Shown: positions 35,301 through 42,212 of the stretch, piece by piece
Layout: every line of letters begins with the position of its first letter
Position numbering within the stretch: position 1 is the first letter of the stretch
NCBI RefSeq assembly: GCF_000723405.1
Contig: NZ_CCAE010000033.1
Location: 1 to 52,269 of the forward strand
Reading direction: 5' to 3'
DNA length: 52,269 nt
DNA from: Hydrogenophaga intermedia
Lineage (GTDB): Bacteria > Pseudomonadota > Gammaproteobacteria > Burkholderiales > Burkholderiaceae_C
The notes under the pieces: generated by a model
Databases searched by the model: none
The model's input: the letters and a program-made list of their open reading frames with translations, nothing else
Told to the model about the DNA's origin: nothing
Translations under genes and position numbers: made by a program

Positions 35301-37291
35301 TGGCCGTGCTCGCGCAGCTCGTCATTGAGCTGCTGGGCCTCGGCCTGCTGCGAGGCAATGCTGTAGATCGGCTCCAGGCCGTTCTTGACGCGCCGCTCGT
35401 CGGCGTACTGCTCGGCCTTGGCGTTGATCTGCCGGGCGATCTCTTCCGGGTTCTGGTCGCGGCCATCGGCATCGCCGATCACCTGGTCGCCCAGCTTCAA
35501 CGTGACGTAGCGCCGGCGCTCGGCGTCGTCGTGGTAGCCGGCCGACAAGCGCCGCTCGCCGTTCGGTGTGGTCATGGTTCCAAGCGGCCCGACACCCTCA
35601 AAGGTGCGATGGACAGAATCCACGCGGCCAGGCTCTTGCAGGCCGGTGTAGGCAACCTCCCAGCCGTGTTTCTCGACCAGGGCCTGGAGCGTCAAGTCGG
35701 AATAGTGCTGCTCCGGCTGCTGCGCCTGGGCCTGCTCTTGTTCCTGAACTTGCTTCTGCTCGAAGGCCAGCACGTAGTCGTGAATCTTCTCCGCGTCGGC
35801 AGCGGCGCGGAACACTTCCAGCGGTTCATCTTGCAGGGCCTTGATCCAGGAGCCGACATAGGCGGCGTGCTGGCCCGGATCGTGGCCGATGCCCAGCTCG
35901 TCGCCGACGATCATGGAAGCGATCTCGGCGCGCAACTCTTCCTTGGCGTACCCCTCGGAACCGAAGGGATGGGCCAGGTCACGGTCGAGGCGGGACGGGT
36001 GGCCCGTCCAGTGGCCCAGCTCGTGCAGGGCGGTCGCGTAGTAGTTGTCGGCGCTGGGGAACTGGCCCCGGTCGGGAAGGTGGATGCTGTCGGTCGCCGG
36101 CCGGTAGAAAGCGCGATCACCAGGCGCGTGCGTGATCGACGCGCCGGACGCTTTCAGGATGTGCTCGGCGCGGTCGATGGCGTTCCAGGTCTGCTCCTGC
36201 TTCTGGATCGGCGGCAAGCCGTCGATCTGCTCGGCATTGAACACCGTGGCGAAGAACACGCGCGGGCGTTCGAGCTGGACGGTTTCCTTGACCGGCTCGC
36301 CCTTCGCGTTGAGAACGGGCCGGCCGTTCTCATCGACCTTGTTCTGTTCCTCGCTGAATTTCCAGTATTGAACGGGCGTGCCTTTCTCGCCCTTGCGAAC
36401 CTGCGCGCCCACGGCGGCGGCCTGCTTGTAGGTCATCCAACGGCCATCACTGCGGCCCTGGGCCATCAAGTGAATGGCGTTGATGCCCTTGTACCGCTTG
36501 CCGGTGGTTGGGTTCATCGGCAAGTAGGCGTTCGGCTCGCCAGGCTCCCACGGCCGTTGCCACGGCGCGGTGCCGGCCTTGAGCTGCTCGATCAGTTTTT
36601 CGGCAACGACTTCATGAAATGGCTTCTTAGGTTCCATTGCTTCGTCCCTTCGGAATAGTTTGTCGATCTGCGGAAAGGTCTGCTGCGTCCTGGAACGGTC
36701 GTGTAGGCCCTGGGCGACCATGCACGCGATGTTGTGCAGGTCGTCGGCCTGCATGGGCCGCAGGCGGGCGATGCAGGTTTCATTGAATGACTGCCGCCCG
36801 AGCTGCTGCACCTGGTCGCGGCCCATGTGATGGCTAGGAGCGATACCTTCGCAATGCAGGCAAAACACTTCCTCCGCGCGCGCGTCCTGCGTGCTGCTGG
36901 CATAGCGGCGGTTGATGTCATCCCATAGTGGTTTCAGGCTCGGCTCTTCGCGGGCGGCGACCAGGCCATCGAGCAAGGCGCGCTTCTCGGCCGGCGCGAA
37001 GGTGTTGGCCCCGTAGTGGCCCAGCACCTCATGCCGCAGCGTCACCAGCAGGTCGCGGGCATCGGTCATGTTCTCCAGCGGAACATCGACCCGGCCCCGA
37101 TACGTGCGGCCGTTGTGCTCGGTCGGCTTCGGGATGTAGCCGCCCTTCATGTCGCCGGGCACTTCGGCCGCTCGCGGCCCGTACAGCTCGGCCGTGTTGT
37201 CGCGGAACTTGTAGGCCAGCTCCAGCGCGCCGGGGTAGTCGCGGATGAAGAGCCGCGTTACCCCCTGCGCTTCGGCCTTCGTCATGGGCAT
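32318..37291 (-). CDS. traC: TraC, DNA primase transferred in conjugation
   Basis: TraC, 1657 residues, primes complementary strand synthesis on transferred DNA; the length fits the largest of several nested TraC products known for IncP-beta. Residues about 84-91 hold HEVLGHYG, an HExxH site in the extra N-terminal part. From an internal ATG at 36637 (MEPKKPFHEVVAE) an ArdC-like ssDNA-binding region begins, with a second HExxH in HELGHWTGH (about 424). Two DUF5710-like repeats (near 1120 and 1197: YINVPFKEKDEAKSLGARW; YLAVPYEQRNAAKAAGAQW) precede the primase core with EGYATAAQVA (about 1449) and IIAGDDDRH. Last gene of the leftward tra operon. Confidence 0.93.
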   Translation of the reverse strand: MPMTKAEAQGVTRLFIRDYPGALELAYKFRDNTAELYGPRAAEVPGDMKGGYIPKPTEHNGRTYRGRVDVPLENMTDARDLLVTLRHEVLGHYGANTFAPAEKRALLDGLVAAREEPSLKPLWDDINRRYASSTQDARAEEVFCLHCEGIAPSHHMGRDQVQQLGRQSFNETCIARLRPMQADDLHNIACMVAQGLHDRSRTQQTFPQIDKLFRRDEAMEPKKPFHEVVAEKLIEQLKAGTAPWQRPWEPGEPNAYLPMNPTTGKRYKGINAIHLMAQGRSDGRWMTYKQAAAVGAQVRKGEKGTPVQYWKFSEEQNKVDENGRPVLNAKGEPVKETVQLERPRVFFATVFNAEQIDGLPPIQKQEQTWNAIDRAEHILKASGASITHAPGDRAFYRPATDSIHLPDRGQFPSADNYYATALHELGHWTGHPSRLDRDLAHPFGSEGYAKEELRAEIASMIVGDELGIGHDPGQHAAYVGSWIKALQDEPLEVFRAAADAEKIHDYVLAFEQKQVQEQEQAQAQQPEQHYSDLTLQALVEKHGWEVAYTGLQEPGRVDSVHRTFEGVGPLGTMTTPNGERRLSAGYHDDAERRRYVTLKLGDQVIGDADGRDQNPEEIARQINAKAEQYADERRVKNGLEPIYSIASQQAEAQQLNDELREHGQEIVSHLDAQSRWADGERIFAFHEQDEQPHQVRSLAELESYAPDQLLALPALAQEQEQEAKMQAPEQTADQAEAWMLKHVELGTVGRALEGASLEQIDRALDVLDRMQPMNTQNEFWTRHELPYDLEPLETKINAAMDDLIENRRPDAVVAATRLDLATGNTNSRERDRQAFDTAADDALGFTLPHDWTGEVRVVGVVERDGETRPADLATETPEAFHLYARKGEAQFGEDAFAYLTATRTLGEADELADRLALIDANSQTDEYEKATRLARVQEDRVRRDPNSTDEDISAAKETRKAMEAKAFVAAEEAKNAQQAGDEQRVAAAAGPHPVPSAWQGEACRVFDEEMAQRMGGQYDKARELFSNVERAKDRIEDIHWDGRTPSAAEAQEEKELQAGIDDAETWLHENVYLNPTIKERMYPVVQNRSINVTDDIAAYLGEMKATLGADAGLVKFDEKVYINVPFKEKDEAKSLGARWDRKEQSWYVPAGVGIDTARFEKWAQGAATPAVEAKPIQQAPEPQEGGQKAAQQARQYLAVPYEQRNAAKAAGAQWDKAAKSWYAGPRADMAKLEQWKPENVQAQQGPAMTPREEFAEAMRSAGLFTGSNAQGDHPIMDGKRHRVPVEGGKKGALDGFYVGHLDGHPAGRIINNKTGADITWKSKGYALSDQEKAKLQAEAAEKLAQRAVEQDKLQEATAQRVGRQMADLVPVEQPTPYLQAKGIEAHAGVFTDREGQKTYIPAFDVDGKQWTMQYIQEDGTKRFAKDSKKEGCFHPVGGMDALAAAPALVISEGYATAAQVAGAVGHATVAAFDSGNLEAVAKALHAKYPDKPIIIAGDDDRHLVMTHGNNPGREKAEAAAQAVGGKAIFPIFAPAENSYPRELPAITPESYKTHLRAEQRLADAAAGKSELADAEAAKLKASMLSGAQLAALSTMKQHTDYNDLAQKSELGRDGLNRQVSAAVGQVLIQEGRRQQQEQRAEKQQQQPERPRRAARIG
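34424..34436. promoter_or_regulatory. KorB-operator-like site inside traC (one mismatch)
   Basis: TTTAGCCGCTGAA. One mismatch from O_B; binding uncertain. Confidence 0.4.
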
Positions 37292-37294
37292 GGG

Positions 37295-37681
37295 TTAGCC
37301 CTCCTTGGCCTTGCGTGCGATGGCCTCGGGCACCGTCTCGCCGGGGCGAAGGTCGTACAGCTCGCGGGCGTTCGTGGTCGTGATGAAGGGCGGAATGTCC
37401 GCGCTGGGGCCTTCGTCGTCCAGGAACGCCGGTTCTTCATCCCCGACCAGCGCGGCCAGGTCGTCGCCACTCTCGGCGGCATCCTGCTCGCTCAAGGCAT
37501 CCTCTACGAACGCGCCGGCGTGCTCGGCTTCCTCGGGGTCGAACTCGGCCTGGTAGCCGGGCGTCGCCGCGTCGGCCAGCTTCTCGCGCAGCGCGCCGGC
37601 GGCGGCCGCGTTGTCGTCAATGGCGGGCAGCTCGGGCAGCACGTCATCGGCCTGGGTGGTGGTTTGCTGGGTCATGGTCAT
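37295..37681 (-). CDS. traD: TraD, small acidic transfer-region protein
   Basis: TraD (IncP type, unrelated to F TraD), 128 residues, function unknown. Strongly acidic middle ([42 protein letters not shown]) with a Thr/Gln-rich N terminus ([10 protein letters not shown]) and a more ordered C terminus ([22 protein letters not shown]). No membrane segment. A second in-frame ATG lies two codons in (37675). It sits between traE and traC, three bases before the traC start, so they are co-translated. Confidence 0.85.
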   Translation of the reverse strand: MTMTQQTTTQADDVLPELPAIDDNAAAAGALREKLADAATPGYQAEFDPEEAEHAGAFVEDALSEQDAAESGDDLAALVGDEEPAFLDDEGPSADIPPFITTTNARELYDLRPGETVPEAIARKAKEG

Positions 37682-37699
37682 GCTCCTTCGTCTCGGTGG

Positions 37700-39760
37700 T
37701 TACTCGGCTGGGCCGTTGCGGCCCTTGCTGTAGTCGGGCCGGCCTTTCAGGTCGGGATAGGTCTGTTTGCATGTGGGGAAGTTGCTGCATCCCCACCAGA
37801 ATTGCCCCTTGCGTTTGGCCGGCCGGCGCGACAAGCCATTGCCGCAGGCCATGCACTTATGCAGGGACGAAACCGGCGTGGCTTCCTTGCCGCCGGCGAT
37901 GCTCACGGCTCCGCTGTTGGCCTTCGCCACCTGGTCGCGGATAAACGTCTCTTGCTTCGTGATGAAGGCGTCCAGGGCCGCCGTGCCCAGCTCGACGCCC
38001 TTCAACATGCGCTCGTAAAGGGCGGTGAGCACCGGGCTTCGCACTACCTCGGGCAGCGCGTCGATGACACTGCGGCCCAGCGTCGTGCTGACGATCTGCT
38101 TGCCCTTGGTTTCCAGGAACTCGCGGCGTTTCAGCTCGGAAATGATGGATGCGCGCGTGGCGGACGTGCCGATGCCGTCGCCCTCGCGCAGCATCTTCTT
38201 GTGCTCCGGGTCGCTCACGAACTTATGGATGTTCTCCATCGCCCGAATCAGCGTGCCCTCGGTGAAGCGGGCCGGCGGCTTGGTTTTCGCGTCGCGGCGG
38301 GTGGCCTCGGCGCAATTCACATCGTCGCCTTGCTTCATCGGTGGCAGGGTTTGCGCGCCGTTCTCGTCGTCGCCTTCCTTGGCGTCCTCTTCGTCGGCCT
38401 GCTCGAACACGTCACGCCAGCCGTTGCGCGTGACAACCTTGCCGGACGCGGCGAAGTTCTCGCCGGCGATCTCCACGCCCACGGTGGTCTGCATGTACTC
38501 GTGCAGCGGATAGAACTGCGCCAGGTAGGCGCGGACGATCAGCTCGTAGATGTTGCGCTCGCGCTCACTCAAGCCGGCCTTGCTGCCCTTCTGCATCGTC
38601 GGCACGATGCCGTGGTGGGCGGTGATCTTCGAGTCGTCCCACGTCTTGGACTTGATGCGTGGGTCGGCACCATCGACCAGGCCGGCCAGCTCGGGGTTCA
38701 CGTGCTTGACGGCCTCCAGGACGCGCGGCGCGTCGGCGTGCTGCGACTCCGGCAGGTAGGCGCAGTCGGTGCGCGGGTAGCTGGTCAGCTTGTGCGTCTC
38801 GTAGAGCGCCTGGCAGGTGTTCAGCACGTCCTCGGCGCTGTAGCCGTACCGCGCGGAAGCCAGCGCGGTAATGTCCGACAGCGCGAAGGCCAGCGGCTGG
38901 TTCTTCTTCTTGGCCTCCTGCTTGTAGGTGGCGATGGTGCCCGGCTGGCCCTTGACGGCGGCCACTAGGCCATCGGCGACAACCGTATCGACAAGGCGGC
39001 CTTCGCTGTCCAGGCCGGCTTGATCTTCCTTCGCCTTCCAGGTGGCGGCAAAGCTGCCGCCGGCGTGCTCGATCACGGCCTTGATGGTGTGGTACGGCAC
39101 CGGCTTGAACGCCTCGATCTCGCGGTCGCGGCCGACCACAAGCGCGAGCGTCGGTGTCTGCACGCGGCCCACGGTCAGCAGGGCGCGCGAACCGCCGCGC
39201 TGCGCCCGCAGGGTGTAGGCGCGGCTTAGGTTCATGCCGATCAGCCAGTCGGCCCGCTGCCGCCCGCGTGCGGCATCGGCCCAGCCCTTGTACGTGGTGT
39301 TTTCCTTCAAGGCGGCCAGGCCGCGCTTGACGGAAACCGAATCCTGGGCGGACACCCAAAAGCGGCGCGTCGGCTTGCTGCTCTTGAAGTGCTCCAGCAC
39401 TTCATCGACCAGCAACTGGCCTTCACGGTCGGGGTCGCCGGCGTTGACGATCTCCTTGGCTTCTTTCAGCAGCTTGCCGATCACGGTGAGCTGCTTCTTA
39501 GCATCGTCCTTCGGGTGAAGAATCCAGGTCTGCGGGATGATGGGCAGCTCATCGACGCGCCATAGCTTCTTGCCGGATTTGCCGGTCGGCACGTCATCGG
39601 GCGTGTACTCGTCCGGGTCGGCCTGCTCCAGCATGTGCCCGAAGCACCAGGTCACTTTGTCGCCGCCGCACTCGATGTAGCCGTCGCCCTTGCCGGTGAT
39701 GCCCAGCTCGCCGGCGATGGCTTTTGCGACGGATGGTTTTTCCGCGATGAACAGTCGCAT
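37700..39760 (-). CDS. traE: TraE, topoisomerase III-like protein
   Basis: TraE, 686 residues, type IA topoisomerase of the Topo III group. The N-terminal Toprim domain has MRLFIAEKPSVAKAIAGELG and the metal-binding AGDPDREGQLLVDEVL. The active-site tyrosine lies in LTSYPRTDCAYLPES (about residue 330). QRADWLIGMNLSRAYTL is the conserved gate motif. The C terminus has a four-cysteine zinc motif, CMACGN...WWGCSNFPTC. Its role in IncP transfer is not essential as known; it may resolve DNA tangles during transfer or replication. Confidence 0.94.
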   Translation of the reverse strand: MRLFIAEKPSVAKAIAGELGITGKGDGYIECGGDKVTWCFGHMLEQADPDEYTPDDVPTGKSGKKLWRVDELPIIPQTWILHPKDDAKKQLTVIGKLLKEAKEIVNAGDPDREGQLLVDEVLEHFKSSKPTRRFWVSAQDSVSVKRGLAALKENTTYKGWADAARGRQRADWLIGMNLSRAYTLRAQRGGSRALLTVGRVQTPTLALVVGRDREIEAFKPVPYHTIKAVIEHAGGSFAATWKAKEDQAGLDSEGRLVDTVVADGLVAAVKGQPGTIATYKQEAKKKNQPLAFALSDITALASARYGYSAEDVLNTCQALYETHKLTSYPRTDCAYLPESQHADAPRVLEAVKHVNPELAGLVDGADPRIKSKTWDDSKITAHHGIVPTMQKGSKAGLSERERNIYELIVRAYLAQFYPLHEYMQTTVGVEIAGENFAASGKVVTRNGWRDVFEQADEEDAKEGDDENGAQTLPPMKQGDDVNCAEATRRDAKTKPPARFTEGTLIRAMENIHKFVSDPEHKKMLREGDGIGTSATRASIISELKRREFLETKGKQIVSTTLGRSVIDALPEVVRSPVLTALYERMLKGVELGTAALDAFITKQETFIRDQVAKANSGAVSIAGGKEATPVSSLHKCMACGNGLSRRPAKRKGQFWWGCSNFPTCKQTYPDLKGRPDYSKGRNGPAE

Positions 39761-39774
39761 GGTGGTTTCCTCCC

Positions 39775-40311
39775 CTACCAGGTGATGACCGGACGGATCA
39801 CGGTCTGAACTTGAGAACGATTGACCGGGCCGAAGTAGCGGCCGTCGAATGACGTGTCGCTCACGTCCGACATAAGCAGCAGCTCGGCATTGCCCAGCGT
39901 GTAGGTGCTGGCCTGGAAGCGCGGCAAGGGCCGCCCGGACTTGTCGGCCTGGATGGGCTTGCTGTGTGGCAGCAGCTCGCCATTGACGCGCACGCCGTCA
40001 TCGGCCACCGATACGGCATCGTCTTTAGCGGCTAAAACGCGCTTCATCATGTAGCCGTAGTCGCCTGGGCAGAACCCGGCCCCGATGTAGCCCCTTTCCT
40101 TGGCGTCATCGAACACGCCGACCTTCGGCGGGCACCAAAGCACGTAAGCGCCCTTCTCCACCGGCGCGCTGCTCGTCCAGTACAGGCCGACCGGAATGCT
40201 CTTGGTGGTGTTGATGCGGGCACCGGCGGCATAGCTGCCGGCGGCCAGCACCAGGACGGCTAGGCCAGCGATGGCAACGCCTTTCGTGATGTGTTTCAGG
40301 ATGCGGCTCAT
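39775..40311 (-). CDS. traF: TraF, pilin-cyclising peptidase
   Basis: TraF, 178 residues, signal-peptidase-like (S26 family) enzyme that trims the TrbC C terminus and joins the ends of the pilin into a ring. N-terminal membrane anchor (VAIAGLAVLVLAAGSYAAGA). The nucleophile is Ser38 in NTTKSIPVGLYW and the general base Lys90 in YMMKRVLAAKDD, both in the usual context; GDYGYMMKRV and the C-terminal FDGRYFGPV are typical of the family. A KorB site (40024-40036) lies inside the gene. ATGA overlap with traG. Confidence 0.95.
   Translation of the reverse strand: MSRILKHITKGVAIAGLAVLVLAAGSYAAGARINTTKSIPVGLYWTSSAPVEKGAYVLWCPPKVGVFDDAKERGYIGAGFCPGDYGYMMKRVLAAKDDAVSVADDGVRVNGELLPHSKPIQADKSGRPLPRFQASTYTLGNAELLLMSDVSDTSFDGRYFGPVNRSQVQTVIRPVITW
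40024..40036. promoter_or_regulatory. KorB operator O_B inside traF
   Basis: TTTAGCGGCTAAA, perfect, spanning the codons for VLAAK around the catalytic lysine. Confidence 0.9.
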
Positions 40312-42212
40312 ATCGTGATGCCCTCCCCTGCCTCAACCACTTGGCGCAGCCGGTCGGTGGCCTTCGGTGCGGGAATCGAAGCCCGCGCCTGAAACACCGG
40401 GTCTTTGAAGTACAGCGGCTGCTTGCCGTAGATGGCCGGGTAGCCCGCGACGTAGATCACCATGTCGCCGGCTTCCTCGATCTCGCCCTTGTCGTTCTTC
40501 TTCGGCCCCGGCATCCGCAGGCACTCATCGGGCGTCAGCAAGGGGCGCTGCACTTCCTGGAAGGTGCGCGACACCTGGCCCAGCATCGCCGCCGTGCGGC
40601 GGCCGCTGGTCGTGATCTGCTCCTTCACTACTGTGGTCTGCCCGGTCAGTCGGGACAGGTGTTCCGCCGTCTCGACACGGTTGGGCGGATAGGCGTTCTG
40701 CACGTGGCAGTTCGACGTGATCTGCTCGTCGTGGCCGTAGCCCGTCTCGCGGCTTCGGAGCTGGTTAATGTCCTGGCAAATCAGGTAGCACTTGATGCCG
40801 TAGCCGGCGACGAAGGCCAGCGACTCTTGCATGATTTCGAGCTTCCCGAGGCTCGGGAACTCGTCCAGCATCATCAACAGCCGGTGCTTGTAGTGGGCCA
40901 CCGGCCGGCCGTTCTCGAAGTCCATCTTGTCGGCCAGCAGGCGCACGATCATGTTCACCATGACGCGCACCAGGGGCCGCAGGCGGGCCTTGTCGTTCGG
41001 CTGGGTGACGATGTACAGGCTCACCGGGTCGTCGGAGTGCATCAGGTCTTTGATGCGGAAGTCCGACCGGCTCACGCTGCGCGCCACCACTGGATCGCGG
41101 TACAGGGCCAAATAGGATTTGGCCGTGGACAGCACCGATCCGGCTTCTTCGTCGGGTCGATCCATCATGTCGCGGGCGGCCGATCCGATGGCGTGGTGGT
41201 TCTGACCGTCCACGTGTCCGTAGGTGGTCATTTCCATCCATAGCTCGCCAATGTCCCGGTTCGGGTCGGCCAGCATGGCATCGACCGATGGCAGCGTGGC
41301 CGTGCCACCGTCGTTCCTGGCCTTGTAGAGCGCGTGCAGGATGACGCCGACCAGGAGTGCGAAGGCGGTCTTTTGCCAGTGCGAATCCAGGCCCTTGCCG
41401 TCCGGGTCAACTATCAAAGTTGCTAGGTTCTGCACGTCGCCGACTTCGGCCTCGGTGCCGACGCGGATTTCGTCCAGCGGGTTCCAGCACACGCCGCCCG
41501 CGCTGCTGGCCGGCTCGAAGCGCAGCACCTTGTTCTTCGCGTGCTTCTGCCGCCAGCCGGCCGTCAGCGCCCACAACTCGCCTTTCAGGTCGGTGATGAC
41601 GCTGCTTGCGCCCCACGAAAGCAGGGTCGGCACCACCAGGCCAACGCCCTTGCCGCTTCGCGTCGGGGCGTAGGTCAGCACGTGCTCGGGGCCGCTGTGC
41701 CGCAGGTAGAAGAAATTGCCGTCCTTGTCTTGCCAGCCGCCGACATAGACGCCGGTGGCGGTCGGTGCGTCCTTGCCGGTGACGACCTCCAGGACGCTCC
41801 GCCCGCGCGGCAGCAGGCCGGCCGCCTGAATGTCCTTTTTCTCGGCCCAGCGGGCCGAACCGTGCAGGTATTCGTTCGCCTTCGAGCTGTTGGACGTGAC
41901 GACTTTCGCCACGGCCACGCCCAGCAGGCCCACGGTGGCAGTCACCATGCCGATGCTGCCGGCCCGCATGATCTCGTCGGGGTACTGGCCGTACCACTTC
42001 GCCGACCAGGACAGGATCGACCAAGGCGCGTACACGTGCCCGAAGTTGGCCCCGAGGCTCGCGTGATACTGGAACGTGTAGGCGAAGAACTGTGTCGCGG
42101 CCTGGAGGCCGCCGACCAGGGACACACCGCCGAGGATCGGCAGCAACTTGCTGGGTTTCGGCTTCGCGTTGCGAACCTGCGGCCCCACGGCGTTGTTCAT
42201 CTTGATTTTCAT
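40308..42212 (-). CDS. traG: TraG, coupling protein (VirD4 family)
   Basis: TraG, 634 residues, type IV coupling ATPase that delivers the TraI-bound strand to the Trb channel. Two N-terminal membrane segments (about 24-45 and 82-103). Walker A TRSGKGVGLVVPT (about 187-199), Walker B LLMMLDEFPSLG (about 445-456), and CQDINQLRS as the conserved glutamine motif. KELWALTAGWR-type VirD4 sequence follows the P-loop region. Full length. Overlaps traI upstream and traF downstream by four bases each. Confidence 0.96.
   Translation of the reverse strand: MKIKMNNAVGPQVRNAKPKPSKLLPILGGVSLVGGLQAATQFFAYTFQYHASLGANFGHVYAPWSILSWSAKWYGQYPDEIMRAGSIGMVTATVGLLGVAVAKVVTSNSSKANEYLHGSARWAEKKDIQAAGLLPRGRSVLEVVTGKDAPTATGVYVGGWQDKDGNFFYLRHSGPEHVLTYAPTRSGKGVGLVVPTLLSWGASSVITDLKGELWALTAGWRQKHAKNKVLRFEPASSAGGVCWNPLDEIRVGTEAEVGDVQNLATLIVDPDGKGLDSHWQKTAFALLVGVILHALYKARNDGGTATLPSVDAMLADPNRDIGELWMEMTTYGHVDGQNHHAIGSAARDMMDRPDEEAGSVLSTAKSYLALYRDPVVARSVSRSDFRIKDLMHSDDPVSLYIVTQPNDKARLRPLVRVMVNMIVRLLADKMDFENGRPVAHYKHRLLMMLDEFPSLGKLEIMQESLAFVAGYGIKCYLICQDINQLRSRETGYGHDEQITSNCHVQNAYPPNRVETAEHLSRLTGQTTVVKEQITTSGRRTAAMLGQVSRTFQEVQRPLLTPDECLRMPGPKKNDKGEIEEAGDMVIYVAGYPAIYGKQPLYFKDPVFQARASIPAPKATDRLRQVVEAGEGITI

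Noticed and set aside
32294..38968. Plus-strand ORFs of 713, 725 and 650 codons opposite traC, traD and traE
   Set aside because: Leu/Gly/Arg/Val-rich translations with no recognisable domains, antisense to well-supported genes; a known artefact of high GC.
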